64,000 nt of DNA from Jaltomata sinuosa (lineage: Eukaryota; Streptophyta; Magnoliopsida; Solanales; Solanaceae), in the NCBI GenBank assembly GCA_003996215.1, contig QJPP01007595.1, positions 1 to 64,000 on the forward strand, written 5' to 3'. Below the pieces are notes generated by a model. The model ran no database searches, had not been told where the DNA came from, and was given only the letters and a program-made list of their open reading frames with translations. This document shows positions 11,811 through 22,614 of the stretch, piece after piece (the first letter of the stretch is position 1; each line of letters opens with the position of its first letter). The position numbers and the translations under genes were made by a program.

Positions 11811-11915
11811 TATTAGAGAGATTATAGAGCCAAAATAACCCTTACAAAAAGATTGGAGAGATTATAGAGCCAAAATAACCCTTACAAAAAGATTGGAGAG
11901 ATTAAAGAGTCAAAA
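11811..11915 (+). repeat. 40-bp tandem repeat, 2.6 units
   Basis: The unit GATTGGAGAGATTATAGAG.. followed by CCAAAATAACCCTTACAAAAA ends at 11850 and again at 11890. A third, partial unit runs into AAAAACCCTAAAC. The second unit is nearly identical to the first, suggesting recent slippage. Confidence 0.9.
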
Positions 11916-11961
11916 ACCCTAAACTTTCAAAAGAGAGCCGAAACATTTTCCCCAGAGAAAG
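11914..11961 (+). promoter_or_regulatory. Candidate plant 5' leader with telo-box and splice donor
   Basis: AAACCCTAAA (11914-11923) is a telo-box, a motif known from promoters and leaders of plant housekeeping and ribosomal-protein genes. It is followed by AGAGAGCCG and CCCAGAGAAAG. The sequence AAAG/GTACATTTTC at 11961/11962 fits a plant 5' splice site, and pyrimidine-rich DNA follows. Reading this as the non-coding first exon of a host gene is inference; the motif could also occur by chance. Confidence 0.35.
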
Positions 11962-12355
11962 GTACATTTTCTTTCTGTCTCAGTCATTGGATCTATCCTT
12001 CAATTTTTTTTTAATTTGTTGTAGTTTTAATCATCAACCCCTTTCTCTTATCTGGTTCTTAGATTATTGACGGATATCCTTTGCTAATTTGAAGTGCCAT
12101 TTACTCATTCAATTTTAGTATAAAAATAAAGTCATTGATTTTTTTGGGTCTCAAAAAAATGTAATTTTAGACAATATTTAATAATTTTACAGTTATCAAA
12201 ACCAAAAAGAAGAATTAATTTTTTTATAAGAACAAAAAGAAATTACAGCACCCTTGTAGTTGGAGGAATAAATAATAATGCTTATTGTATTTCGAATGAT
12301 AAGATATATGCATGTTGGATTTAAGGTTATTTGAAAGCTTAGTAGTGTGGTTTCA

Positions 12356-12439
12356 ATGGTGGATGTATTTGACGAAAATCCGATGGGAAGAGAATATATC
12401 AGGATTGAGCATCTCCTAGAATATCCCAATTTTGCATAA
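12356..12439 (+). CDS. Short ORF, possible exon of an unidentified host gene
   Basis: The ORF has 27 codons from ATG at 12356 to TAA at 12437-12439, rich in charged and polar residues (VDVFDENPMGREYIRIEH...). That composition looks more protein-like than the low-complexity frames around it. A possible splice acceptor (GAAAGCTTAG) lies at about 12341, and a candidate leader with a donor lies 390 bases upstream. The retroelement LTR at 12454 begins 14 bases after the stop. I do not recognise the protein. It may be a truncated gene, a pseudo-exon or a chance frame; the opposite-strand 91-codon frame over the same bases seems less likely. Confidence 0.3.
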   Translation: MVDVFDENPMGREYIRIEHLLEYPNFA

Positions 12440-12453
12440 ATCACATTAGATAC

Positions 12454-15400
12454 TGTAACCTTTCCGGTCATTGTCGCGTTCTCTTTTTTTTTGTACTGTT
12501 AGAGCATTCTTCTAGTGGACCCAAGTCATTTATGGCTTACTGGGACCAGTAGTTTGGTTCCATGGCCATTCATTGGTCTTTATGATCATTTCTCTGTTTT
12601 AGAGCTTTAACTTAGGAAATTATTGACTTTAGTAAATATTCTTAACTAGCATACTCAGAATCAAATTCTGAAAGTTTTGTTAGCACCAAAACATGGATTT
12701 TAGTCTAGTTGGGCCTTTATTCGGGGCCTGGGAACTTTCAGTATGATTCTATCACTCTTTTTGAGATTTCAAGTAGTTGGAGTAAGAAGTGTGCATTTTG
12801 TCAACTTTCGATGATCGAAGCGTCGAATACGAAATCCAATGGTCCATTCGCTCCGGAATGTCGAGTTTGAGTTAGGTAGGTGATTTGTTCAGGCCCCGGG
12901 TGAGCCAGGCTCATTTTGAGTGTTTGGTTGATTTTAGTAAGTGTTGACTTGGGTAAACATTCCTCCGATACGACCTCATATGGACGTTTTTTCTATTCCG
13001 TTAAGTCTGGAATGTCATTTCCACTCTAGTTGCATCTTTGGTTTACGTGTATCAGATTTCAATTGTGCCCAAAACCTCCCTTGGAAGTTTTTCATTTTTC
13101 TTGTTTTTCTGCAGCAAAGAAGTGTTCAGCATCAATGGCGCTAGTTCGTGCCTTACTTCAGTGCCAATGGCGCTAGTCTTCTGTGCCTCCCTTCAACGCG
13201 ATCGTGCCAGGCCAGTGCCAATGGTGCTAGTCAGTGACCTGCATCATATAAAGCTTTCTCCTCAAAATATTAGTTCATTTTCTCACCTCCTTCTCTCTCT
13301 AACACATTTTTCCTCTCCTGAAACTTGTTCCAAATCATTATTATAGACATTGGAGTTCATCTATTGGAGGATTTATCATTTCCCTCTTCCTTTAGTAAGC
13401 CTTCTTCTTTGAATTCCTTCTCTTCCATGGCTAAAACACCATTAAAGGTTCTTATAGTAGCTTGGAGTTGCTTCTTGCTTTTAGTGGCTTTATTAGGGCT
13501 GCTCTTCGTGGTTTCGTGTGTCTCATCTCGTAGACTTGCTCCCTCTCTTCGTGGTAAGTAATTCTCCCTTTTTATTTCGGATTTTGGAAAGTTTCGCATG
13601 ATTCCCTCTTCTTCTCTGGGATGTTTTAGCTCTTTTCTTTACCCAAATTTTGCTCAACTTTTGGGCATGTGTTCTTGGCAAGGTTGGGAACCTCATAGTA
13701 ATTTTCATTTTCGGTTTTGGGTTATAGAGCCCACGGGTCCACTTTTGACCCAGATTTTGACCCGGCTAAACTTTTAGCAATATGGGTATCATTAGCTTCA
13801 TTTTAATGTGTAGATTATGTTTGTGATAATTTGACTGTTGTTCAGAGCTTCTCGGAGCAATTTAGGGTTAAACATCATTGTTCAAGCAGCTTGTCATCGG
13901 ATGACTAGTAGATTACTATTTCTCTTTATAGACTTTGCATATATAGGCTATAATTGAACTATTTAGCACACTTGGGTTGGGTTTATTATCTAGGCACCCT
14001 AGACATTGTATGCTTTCTTCCTGTTTGCCTTTTTTATATTATCTCATTGTAGTATTCGATTTAGTTAGTAGCATTACTCCTTGTGGCCTCGTGTGGCCTT
14101 GTATTTGACTCTGTACCATAGAAAGTGGGTTATTTGGGAATGTTCGTGAGTCTCAGACATCGGAATTATGATTATAAAACTAGTTATATGTGGTGTAGAG
14201 CGATTGGAGCCTGTGCAGGGCCAATAAGTTGATTGTGAGCCTCTGGGCTACTGATTGTGTTTGAGAATATCATTATCATTCATATAAAGGGTTTTTCTAC
14301 ATTATTTACTACTACTTTGGCTGCGGGCCTACTATAACCGATTTTCTAAACCTTGCATGGCCCCGAGGGCCTATTTTTGGTAAAAATGGTTATAAAAAGG
14401 GTTTGGAACAGACTTTATGGATCTTCTTGGGGTAAAAGAGACTAAATGATATTTTGTCACCGTTTTTCACACTTACACTAGATTGACTATGTTATAGTGC
14501 TAGATATGTTTACTACTAATTTGAGATGATACTAGACTCGGTCGAGCCGAGTTCTAGACTTGTTTTACTACTGATTTAGACCCGGTTATACTCCTGGCAC
14601 CCTTTACTAGTGATTTGAGACTTGACTTACTGATTTAGACCTGGATAGTCACTAGACACTCATTTCGAGATTATGGTTACTAGTTTAGACTTGGATACAC
14701 TTTGGGCGATTATATTTGAGATTTTGAGATTTAGTATGTTTTCAAGGACCTCTATGGACCTTGCTGATCCAGACTAGGGGATACGTGCTGTGAGTGCCAG
14801 AGGAGGGGTATACGGTGTAGTTGAGGTATACGGGTGCATCCTTCTATGGATCCTACCTACTGGGCCTATAGGCACCAAAAGAGGTACATACAGTACTATT
14901 ATCACACCTGGTTTTATCATATCACATCATATCATTCATTTGTGTTTGACTCCACCCTTGTTTGTTGTTTGCTGAGTTACGCTCTGGTAGTATAGGATGC
15001 CAGAGGGTTTTTTTCACTTGTATGTGTTCCTTGGGTGTATCATCGCTCGTTGGGACTGTAGCTAGATTTATTCTTATTATATTCTATTATAGTACTGGTT
15101 CATTCTATAGTCACTTGTAGGTTTTTATTTGATCATCCTTACCTTGTGTGATTCACCACTAGCATATCTATGTTCAAATACTTGCCTTCCTTCACTTTTA
15201 CTTGAGGTTACCAGTATATCGCTATTTTTCTTAAACTTTCCTTTTATATATTGTTGTTGCAAAGATCCTGGTGCATTCTCCTTTCCTTCAGTTGTGTTCT
15301 ATGTTATATATATATCTTCTGTGGCTAGCATAGTTTTATTGTATTCTCTGGTATTGTATCTGTGCTAGTTTTCGTGTACTATTCTCTGTTTGCTCCTGTG

Positions 15401-15950
15401 ACTTCCTTCTTTCATTCTGCTATTTACTGCTTTTATATCTTATATGTGATCAGTTGGCCTATGATGCCTACTGGGTACCCGTTCCTTTGCATTTGGTTCC
15501 CATACTATACTTTTGTATCTTTTTGGTGCAAATCCTAGTATGATCTCTCACCATTGATTGCATGGAGACTCGTGCAGCTTTTCAGACATCTGAGACATAG
15601 GGTGAGCTCTTGGCGACCGGGGCTTAGTTTGTTTTTCCTATTTTTTACCATGTTTTGTTTTGTTATTCAGAGACAGATGTATATATACTTTTGTACCCCT
15701 TTTGTACTCTGTTTATGTAGTAGACTCTTATACTATGATACCAGGTCGTGGGTTGGTTTAGTTTTCCTATATATTTATATATTCTATTGCTATATTTTTT
15801 TTCATTTATTTATATCTTCCGCTTATATATTATTTTTCCGCTTGCTTAGTTAGCTAGTAGCCCATTACTAACCATTTTGAGCGATGGAGATTGGTCTGCC
15901 TTTAGGGGAGTTATAGGTGCCATCATGACCTGATAAATTGGGTCGTGACA
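12454..15950 (+). mobile_element. 5' LTR of gypsy element 4
   Basis: Starts TGTAACCTTTCCGGTCATT (a small deletion relative to the TGTAATGAACC consensus) and ends GGGTCGTGACA, 3,497 bp. The 5 bases before it are GATAC (12449-12453), the expected left target duplication. A primer binding site follows at 15954. It carries the family landmarks: a short-repeat array at 13110-13240, TATAAAG at 13247, the 58-60 bp array at 14575-14740 and the GTAGCCCATTACTAA block near 15855. Compared with the 3' LTR at 21041 there are many substitutions, so the insertion is old. Confidence 0.88.
13110..13253 (+). promoter_or_regulatory. U3 short-repeat array and TATA box of the element 4 5' LTR
   Basis: CCAATGG(C/T)GCTAGT-like words recur three times at about 45-base intervals (near 13130, 13160, 13217), with AACGCGATCGTGCC between. 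The array is followed directly by TATAAAG (13247-13253) and a CT-rich leader, so the LTR promoter probably starts transcripts shortly downstream. Confidence 0.6.
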
Positions 15951-15953
15951 GTT

Positions 15954-15965
15954 TGGTATCAGAAC
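15954..15965 (+). other. Primer binding site (initiator tRNA-Met type)
   Basis: TGGTATCAGAAC lies three bases after the LTR end. The consensus complementary to the 3' end of initiator tRNA-Met is TGGTATCAGAGC, so there is one mismatch. It defines the 5' LTR and the plus orientation. Confidence 0.9.
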
Positions 15966-16163
15966 TTAGGTTCACCGATGTCGTCGGTATAGGAGCTAAT
16001 TTCAAGTAGAGTCCTGCAGATTGGGGTGGAGACGTCCGAACTCAATCTTCGGGAGGCTACAGTGGAATTTTAGGAAACATGGATCTTTTCTTGCTTCTAT
16101 ATCGTGTGTCTTATCCTAGATGGTTTCTTTGAATCTCATTTATTCTAGTTCACTCTTTTGCAG

Positions 16164-17690
16164 ATGGCTCGTATGAGGTCTTCGACAGCGGGCAAGGGAG
16201 AGCCTTTGACCCTATCACACCCGACTTTAGCTAGGGGCATGGGTGGTCATAGAGGTGGAGGCTGAGGGAATACCCGAGCACCGGCACCAGTTAAAGCTAC
16301 TGAGGCTGAGTTGGAGCCGGAGATAGTCCTAGAGCAGCAACCCATGGATAAAGGGACAATCCAAGTACAACCAGGGCCGGCACCAACATCTGCATCTGCA
16401 CCAGCCCCAACTCTTTTGTCAGATATCCGGGGTTTGCTTCTATAGTTGTTGGGTATGCTTAAGGGTCAGCCATCAGATGTAGCATATACATCCACTTAGG
16501 GGGTAGCTCTGGGTGTTCAGAGTTCAGGAGCGCAACCTACTACTGTGGCTCCCCGTGCTGAGGTTCTTCTGGTACCTTTTATTGCTCAACCTCTTGCTCC
16601 TCTCCCAGATATGACAAAGATTGAGCAGAAGGATTTCGGTAGTTTCTGAAATTGGCACTGCCGAGGTTCTCCGGTACTCCTGGTCAGTATCCAGATGATT
16701 TTATTTGTACTTGTGAGAAGATGCTACATCATCCAGGGTTATTGGAGACTCACGAGGTTAGTTATACTACTTATCAACTGGAGGGCCTAGTTAATCTTTG
16801 GTGGAGGGCCCAAGTAACTTTCAGACCATCTACAGCTCCTCGGTTGACTTGGAGAGAGTTTTGTGAGGCCTTTATGGCCAAGTTACTACCTCAGAGTGAT
16901 CGTGAGCATCGCAGAGAGAATCACCAGACTGATGCAGGGATCTATGTACGTGTCAATGTATGAGACTTGTTTTAACTAGCTGGCTCCATTTGGGGTTATG
17001 ATCATTCCTACCGAGCCAAATAGAGTTCGTCAGTTTGCTTGGGGTTTGAGGATAGAGCTTAGGCAGACTGCTAAGGTACTAGTTGCCAGTGGGTGATCTT
17101 TTCAGGCTATAACAAACCATGTTCGTACTATGGAGGATTTACACCATCATGATTCGGGGGCCAGAAATAAGAGGCCACAATACTAGGGCAACTACAGTGG
17201 TTAGCGCTACGGAGATAGAGGTTCAGGCCAGTGGGGTAGATTGTATCAACCACAACATCATCAGGGTCAGTCTAGCCGGCCAATTCAGGCATCACTCTAG
17301 GTGTCAGGCGGGCCTCAATTTGAGCAGGGTTAGAGCAGTCACCAGGGTTACAATGACCAGACTTCAAGGGGTACAACTTCTCGGGCATTAGGCCATGGTG
17401 TCCACACCAGTTCAACTACTTCATCCAGGCAGGGTAGGCCATCAGGGCCTTGTTATGAGTGGGATATCATCAGCCACTATTCTAGAGAGTGACCCCATCA
17501 GGGTACAGTTCAGCCGGCTCAGCCATTAAGAGCAGTGCATCCACCAATTAAAGGAGATGGTGTTCAGGATTGAGATTGTTCCTAGCATAGTAGAATAGGT
17601 GGTAGGAATGGTGGTCGGTCAGGTGGAGGTCGGTGTCAGTTCTATATGGTGCCTGGTAGATCGGAGGCAGAGGCCTCGGATATAGTGATC
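16164..17690 (+). pseudogene. gag of gypsy element 4, broken
   Basis: Encoded the capsid-forming Gag. ATG at 16164 (MARMRSSTAGKGEP) opens a proline/alanine-rich N-terminal region with early stops (about 16263 and 16441). The retrotransposon gag domain is readable from about 16652 to 16920: ALPRFSGTPGQYPDDF, then YQLEGLVNLWWRAQ, then LTWREFCEAFMAKLLP. Further stops and frame changes follow. A zinc knuckle is expected near 17450-17495 but only CYEWD..SHYSRE remains, with the second cysteine replaced. The position after the PBS and before protease is normal. It cannot make full-length Gag. Confidence 0.8.
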
Positions 17691-17876
17691 ACAGGCATGA
17701 TTTCTATATGCCGCCAGTCAGCTTTAACATTATTTGATCCTGGTTGTACATGATTGTATGTTTCTGCCTACTATGTTCCTCTTTTAGGGTTGGCTAGTGA
17801 TCTGTTATCTGTTCTTATATCTATTTTGACCCCAGTAGGTAATTCTTTAGTAGTGGATCGGCTCGTGATAGCGAAG
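17691..17876 (+). pseudogene. Aspartic protease N-terminal half of element 4
   Basis: FDPGCT at about 17733 corresponds to the catalytic loop (D-T/P-G-A/S in the family) and is followed at once by a TGA. The frame continues as YVSAYYVPLLGLASD and STPVG-like ILTPVGNSLVVDR, the usual protease block. It ends abruptly at the left breakpoint of the inverted pol segment (CCTATTCTA, 17877-17885). Confidence 0.75.
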
Positions 17877-20527
17877 CCTATTCTAAATCACCCAAACTCT
17901 GTCCAAGGAGCCACGAAGTAAGTTTGTACACTGTGGCCAGGACTCCAAACCATCAAACCAACCCACTGGCGATCTGTAATTCCTACTATACATTAACTGG
18001 TGCCATGCCAATGCTGGAATGATAACTGTTATTATAAGCAAACTCTATCCTCTTAGACCTGAATAGTCCTTTCGGACTGGCCATCTGTCTGAGGGTGAAA
18101 TGCAATACAAAGATGAACCTCTGTACCCAACTATCACGGAATAGTCCTACAAAACTGAGATGTGAACTGAGTGCCATGCTCTAAAATGATAGAAGTTGGG
18201 ACCCTATTCAAATGAACAATATCATTAAGGTAAATCTGAGCCAACCTCTCTGCACTTTAGGAATAATGAACCGCAAGAAGTGTGCACACTTATTCAGCTT
18301 GTCAACAATCACCCTATGGAGTCAAAACCTCGAGAAGTACGTGGCAATCGAACTATGAAGTCCATAGTAATCCCTTCCCACTTCCACTCAGGAATGAGAA
18401 GTCTTTGTATCAACCAACCATGCCTCATGTGCTCGAACTTAACATGCTGATAGATCAAGAATCGATATACAAACTCTGCTATGTCCCGCTTCATACAACT
18501 CCACCAGTAAAGCTGCCTCAAATCCCTATACATCTTAGTTACGCCAAGATAGATGGAATATGTAGTACAATGTGCCTCATGGAGAATCAACTGAATAAAA
18601 TCCCAAACTCTCTGAACACAAAGGTGACTATCAAACCTCCGAACACCATCATAACCCAAAGTAGCCCGACTGGCCTCACCCTGAATCACCTAATCATGAA
18701 TGTCGCACAACCATTGATCCTCAAACTGATGACTCTGAATCTTATCAACCAAAGTAGAATGAACCTCAATACTGGAAAAAACTCTGCTGGGCTCCGACAA
18801 GTCAATCCTAACCAAACTATTGGCGAAGGACTGGATGTCCAAGGCCAACAGTCGTTCTGAAACTGAAAGAGAAGCTAAACTGTCCATACTCTCTATCTTC
18901 TGGCTCAAGGCATCCGCTACCACTTATGCCTTTTTCGGATGGTACAAAATAGTGAAGTCATAGTCCTTTAGTAACTTAATCCATCCCCGCTGTCTAGAGT
19001 TCAGATCTCGTTGACTCGTAATGTATTAAAGACTACGGTGATCGGTGAAGATCTCACAGTGAACCCCATATAAGTAGTGCCTCCAAATCTTGAGCACGAA
19101 GACTACTGCTGCCAACTCCAAGTCATAAGTGAGGTAGTTGCACTTGTGAACCTTCAAATGCCTCGATGCATATGCTATCACATGACCCTGCTGCATTAAT
19201 ACACAACCAAGACCAACTACTCAAGCATCACAATACACTAAGAAGCCCTAACCCTCAACTGGCAGTGTCAACACCAAATCTAATGTCAATAAGGCCTTAA
19301 ACCTCTGAAAACTGTCCTCGCACTGATCCAACCACTAAAGTAGAACATCCTTCCTAGTCAACCTAGTCAAAGGTGCTTCAATAGAAGAAAATCCCTCAAT
19401 GAACTATCTATAATATCCTTCCAACCCAACAAAGCTGCAAACCTCAGTAGGAGTAGTAGGTCTTGGTCAATCACGAAAGGCTAAAATCTTCACTCGGTCT
19501 ACTCTAATCCCATTCTTAGATACCACGCATCCTAGGAATGCTACTGACTCAAGCCAAAACTTGCACTTTGAGAACTTGGCATAAAGTCGATGATATCTCA
19601 AAGTCTGGAGTATAATCCTCAAGTGCTGCTCATGATCCTCTAAACTCTACGAGTATATCAATATGTCTTTGATGAAGACAATCACAAATGAGTCCAAATA
19701 CGGCTGGAGCACCCTATGCATCAAGTCCATGAACATTGCGGGGGCATTAGTCAACCCAAAAGACATCACCAAGATCTCATAGTGGTTATAACGTGTCTTG
19801 AATGTTGTCTTAGGGATTTCCTCCACCCTAATCCTCAAATAGTGGTAGAATGACCTCAAATCTATCTTAGAAAACATGGTAAAACTCTAAAGCTGATCGA
19901 AAAAGTCATCTATGCGCTGCATTGGATACCTATTCTTCACAGCCACCCTATTCAGCTGCCGATAATCAATACACATCCACAAAGACCCATCTTTCTACTT
20001 TATAAACAGAACTAGACAACCCCAAGGTGACATACTCTGCCTAGTAAAACCCTTAGCTAACAAGTCCTGGGGTTAATCCTTAAGCTCCCTCTACTCAGTT
20101 GGAGCCATATGATATAGAGTAATAGAAATGGGCCTAGTGCCTGGTTCTAACTCAATAGCAAAGTCAATATCTCTCTCAAGTGGAAAGCTTGGAAGGTCGG
20201 TGGGAAACACATCTAGGAAATCTCTAACCACAGGAACCGACTCAAGAGAAGAAGTGTCGGCGCTAGAATCTCAGACATATACTAGATAAGCCAAACACCC
20301 ATGAGAAATCAACTCTCCAGCATGAAGGCAAGAAATGATCCCAGATGGTGCACATCTAATAGAACCCTGCCACACAACTAGGGATACGTCGGGCATGGCT
20401 ATGGTAACAGCCTTGGCATAGCAATCCAAAACCGCTCAGTAAGGGGATAACCAGTCCATGCCCAAAATAACATAGAAATCTAAAATATCTAAAATAAACA
20501 AGTTAGCCTAGAGTAGGCAGAAGAGGT
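17877..20527 (-). pseudogene. Inverted pol segment (protease-RT-RNase H-integrase) inside element 4
   Basis: On the minus strand, going down from 20527, the normal pol order is readable: VILGMDWLSPY (protease end, about 20480), DVFPTDLP and the RT start (about 20200-20040), IDYRQLN (about 19960), FSKIDLRSFYHYL (19870), MSFGLTNAPA (19760), then FVIVFIKDIL (19665) where the catalytic FIDD has become FIKD. RNase H words follow (VLMQQ, YASRHLK, ELAAVVF, TDHRSL; 19250-19030), then VADALS (18910), integrase zinc-finger remnants (18690-18450, both Cys lost), MDFI.LPRT (18350) and YNNSYHSSIGMAPV (18010). The flanking parts on the plus strand (protease to 17876, integrase tail from 20528) supply almost exactly the pieces missing from the ends, so this is an in-place inversion. 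Many stops are present. Confidence 0.85.
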
Positions 20528-21030
20528 ATGCAGATTATAGACTTTGTACCTAAGAGTTCAATTTTAGTGGCTTGGTGTTTCTCCGTGTATCGCCCATGAA
20601 GGGCGTGATGAGATTTTGTAGGCGAGTCAAGCTTAGCCCCAGGTACATTGGTCCATTTGAGATCCTTCAAAGAGTTGGTAGTGTTGCTTATCAGCTACCT
20701 TTGCCTTCGATGTTTTTAGCTATGCACCCTATTTTCCGTGTATCGATATTGAGGCGGTAAGTTCTGGATGAGTCACATGTGTTGCACTGGGATTTAATAC
20801 ATTTGGATGAGAGTTTAGCTTTTGTTGAGGAGCCGATTGCTATTTTGGCCAGAGATTTTAGGATATTGAGTTCTAGAGAGATTCTGGTAGTTATGGTGTA
20901 GTGGAGGCACCATCCAGTGGAGGAGGCTATCTGGGAGACCGAGAGAGAGACGTGGGATTTGTATCCGCAGTTGTTTGAGCCTTCAGGTACTCCATTGCTC
21001 TTGACTTTCAAGGACGAAATTCCTTTTTAG
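20528..21030 (+). pseudogene. Integrase C-terminus and chromodomain tail of element 4
   Basis: The plus strand resumes with a KRYADY remnant of the usual QKSYAD block, then VFLRVSPMKGVMRF, KLSPRYIGPFEILQRVG (GPY/F module), HPIFRVSILRR and, after stops, WRHHPVEEAIWE...YPQLFEPSGTP...LTFKDE with TAG at 21028-21030. Stops occur after SILRR (about 20760) and in the chromodomain (TAG at about 20899). The LTR begins 11 bases later. Confidence 0.82.
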
Positions 21031-21040
21031 AAGTGGATAA

Positions 21041-22614
21041 TGTAATGAACCTTCCAGTCATTGTCACGTTCTTGCTTTCTTTGTAATATTAGAGCATTCC
21101 TGTAGTGGCCCCAAGTCATTTATGGCTCCCTAGGACCAATGGTTCAGTGCCCTGGCATTTCCTTTGGTCTTTATGGTCGTGTCCTTGTTTTAGAGATTAA
21201 ACTTAGGAAATCATTAAATTTAGTCAACAATCTTAGCTAGCATTCTTGGAATTGAATTTTGACAGTTATGTTAGCTTCGGAACATGGATTTTGGTCTAGT
21301 TGGACCTTTAGTCGGGGCCTGGGAACTTCTGGTATGATTTTATCTCACTTTTTGAGATTTCAGGCTAGTTGGAGTTAGTATTTTGACTTTGATCAACTTT
21401 TGATGATCGGAGCATCAAATCAAAAATCTAAAGGTTACATTAGCTCTGGAATATAGATTTTGTGTTAGGTAGGTGGTTGGTTCGGGTCCTAGGTTAGCCG
21501 GGCTCATTTTAGGTGTTTGGTTGATTTTAGTAAGTGTTGACTTAGGTCAACATTCCTCCGAGATGACCTCGTATGGAAGTTTTTTCAATTTTGTTGAGAC
21601 TGAAACGTTGTTTCCACTCTTAGTTGCATCTTTGTTTGGTGCGTATCAGGTTTTATTTGTGCTCGGAACCTCCCATGGAAGTTTTCCATTTTGCTGGTTT
21701 TTCTACAACAGAGAAGTGTTCAGCGCCAACAACGTTGGGGATGCACCAATGGCGCTAGTCTGTGCCTTTCTTCAGCGTTAACGGCGCTAGACCAGCGCCA
21801 ATAGCGCTAGTCTGTTGTACCTCCCTTCAGCACAATCACGCCAGGACAATGCCAATGGTGCTGGTCTACGACCTTGAGCATATAAATCCTTCTCCTCGAT
21901 ATTCACCCTATACTGGGGGTTTTAGACTTGACTTACTTATTTAGACCTGGATATATACTGGACAATTATTTCGAGGTTACAATTACTAGTTTAGACCCGG
22001 TTACACTTCGAGCGATTATATTTGAGATTCTGAGATTTAGTATGTGATGGAGGACCTCCATGGACCTTGCCGATCCAAACCAGTGGTACGTGCTTTGAGT
22101 GCCGAAAGAGGGTTATACAGTGTAGTTTAGGTATACGAGTTCGTCCTTCTATGAATCCTACCTACTGGTCCTATAGGCACCGGAGGAGGTACATACAATA
22201 CTACTGTCACACCTGGTTTCATCAGATCGCATCATATCATTCATTTATGTTCAACTCCATCCTTGTTTGCTACTTACTAAGTGTACGCTCTGGTAGTATA
22301 GGATACCGGAGAGTTTGTTTTCACTTGTATGTGTTTCTTGTGTGTATGGGCATTTGTTGGGACTGTAGGTAGATTTATTCTTATTATATCTTTTTGTAGT
22401 ACTGGTTCATTCAATAGTCACTTGTGGATTTTTATTTGATCATCCTTACCTTGTGTGATTCAGTGCTAGCATGTCTATGTTCAGTTACTTTCCTTCCTTT
22501 CCTTTTACTTGAGGTTACTGTTATACCGCCATTCTTCTTAAACTTTCCCTTTATATATTATTGTTGCCAGAATCCAGGTGCATTCTCCTTTCCTTCACCT
22601 GTGTTCTGTGTTAT
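21041..22614 (+). mobile_element. 3' LTR of element 4, internally deleted and truncated by an insertion
   Basis: Starts TGTAATGAACCTTCCAG after the integrase tail. It follows the 5' LTR (12454) to about 21905, including a CCAATGGCGCTAG-type array (21715-21870) and TATAAAT (21881-21887). It then jumps to sequence equivalent to about 14620, so roughly 1.35 kb is missing. It is cut at 22614 in the TTCACCTGTGTTCTGTG block by a minus-strand LTR; GTTAT (22610-22614) is the likely left target duplication of that insertion. The rest of this LTR is not seen again in the window. Confidence 0.85.

Noticed and set aside
11914..11923. Interstitial telomere repeat (AAACCCTAAA)
   Set aside because: It is a single copy only, so it is better read as a telo-box motif than as telomeric DNA.
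12196..12471. 91-codon minus-strand frame
   Set aside because: AT-rich, low-complexity residues, and it extends into the retroelement LTR at 12454, so it would have to predate or span an insertion.
15954..15965. tRNA-Met-like sequence
   Set aside because: It is only the 12-base primer binding site next to an LTR end. No cloverleaf surrounds it here or at 39028 or 58108.
18282..18860. 192-codon plus-strand frame
   Set aside because: It is antisense to readable integrase and RNase H remnants (VADALS, MDFI), which have clear family motifs. The plus frame has none.
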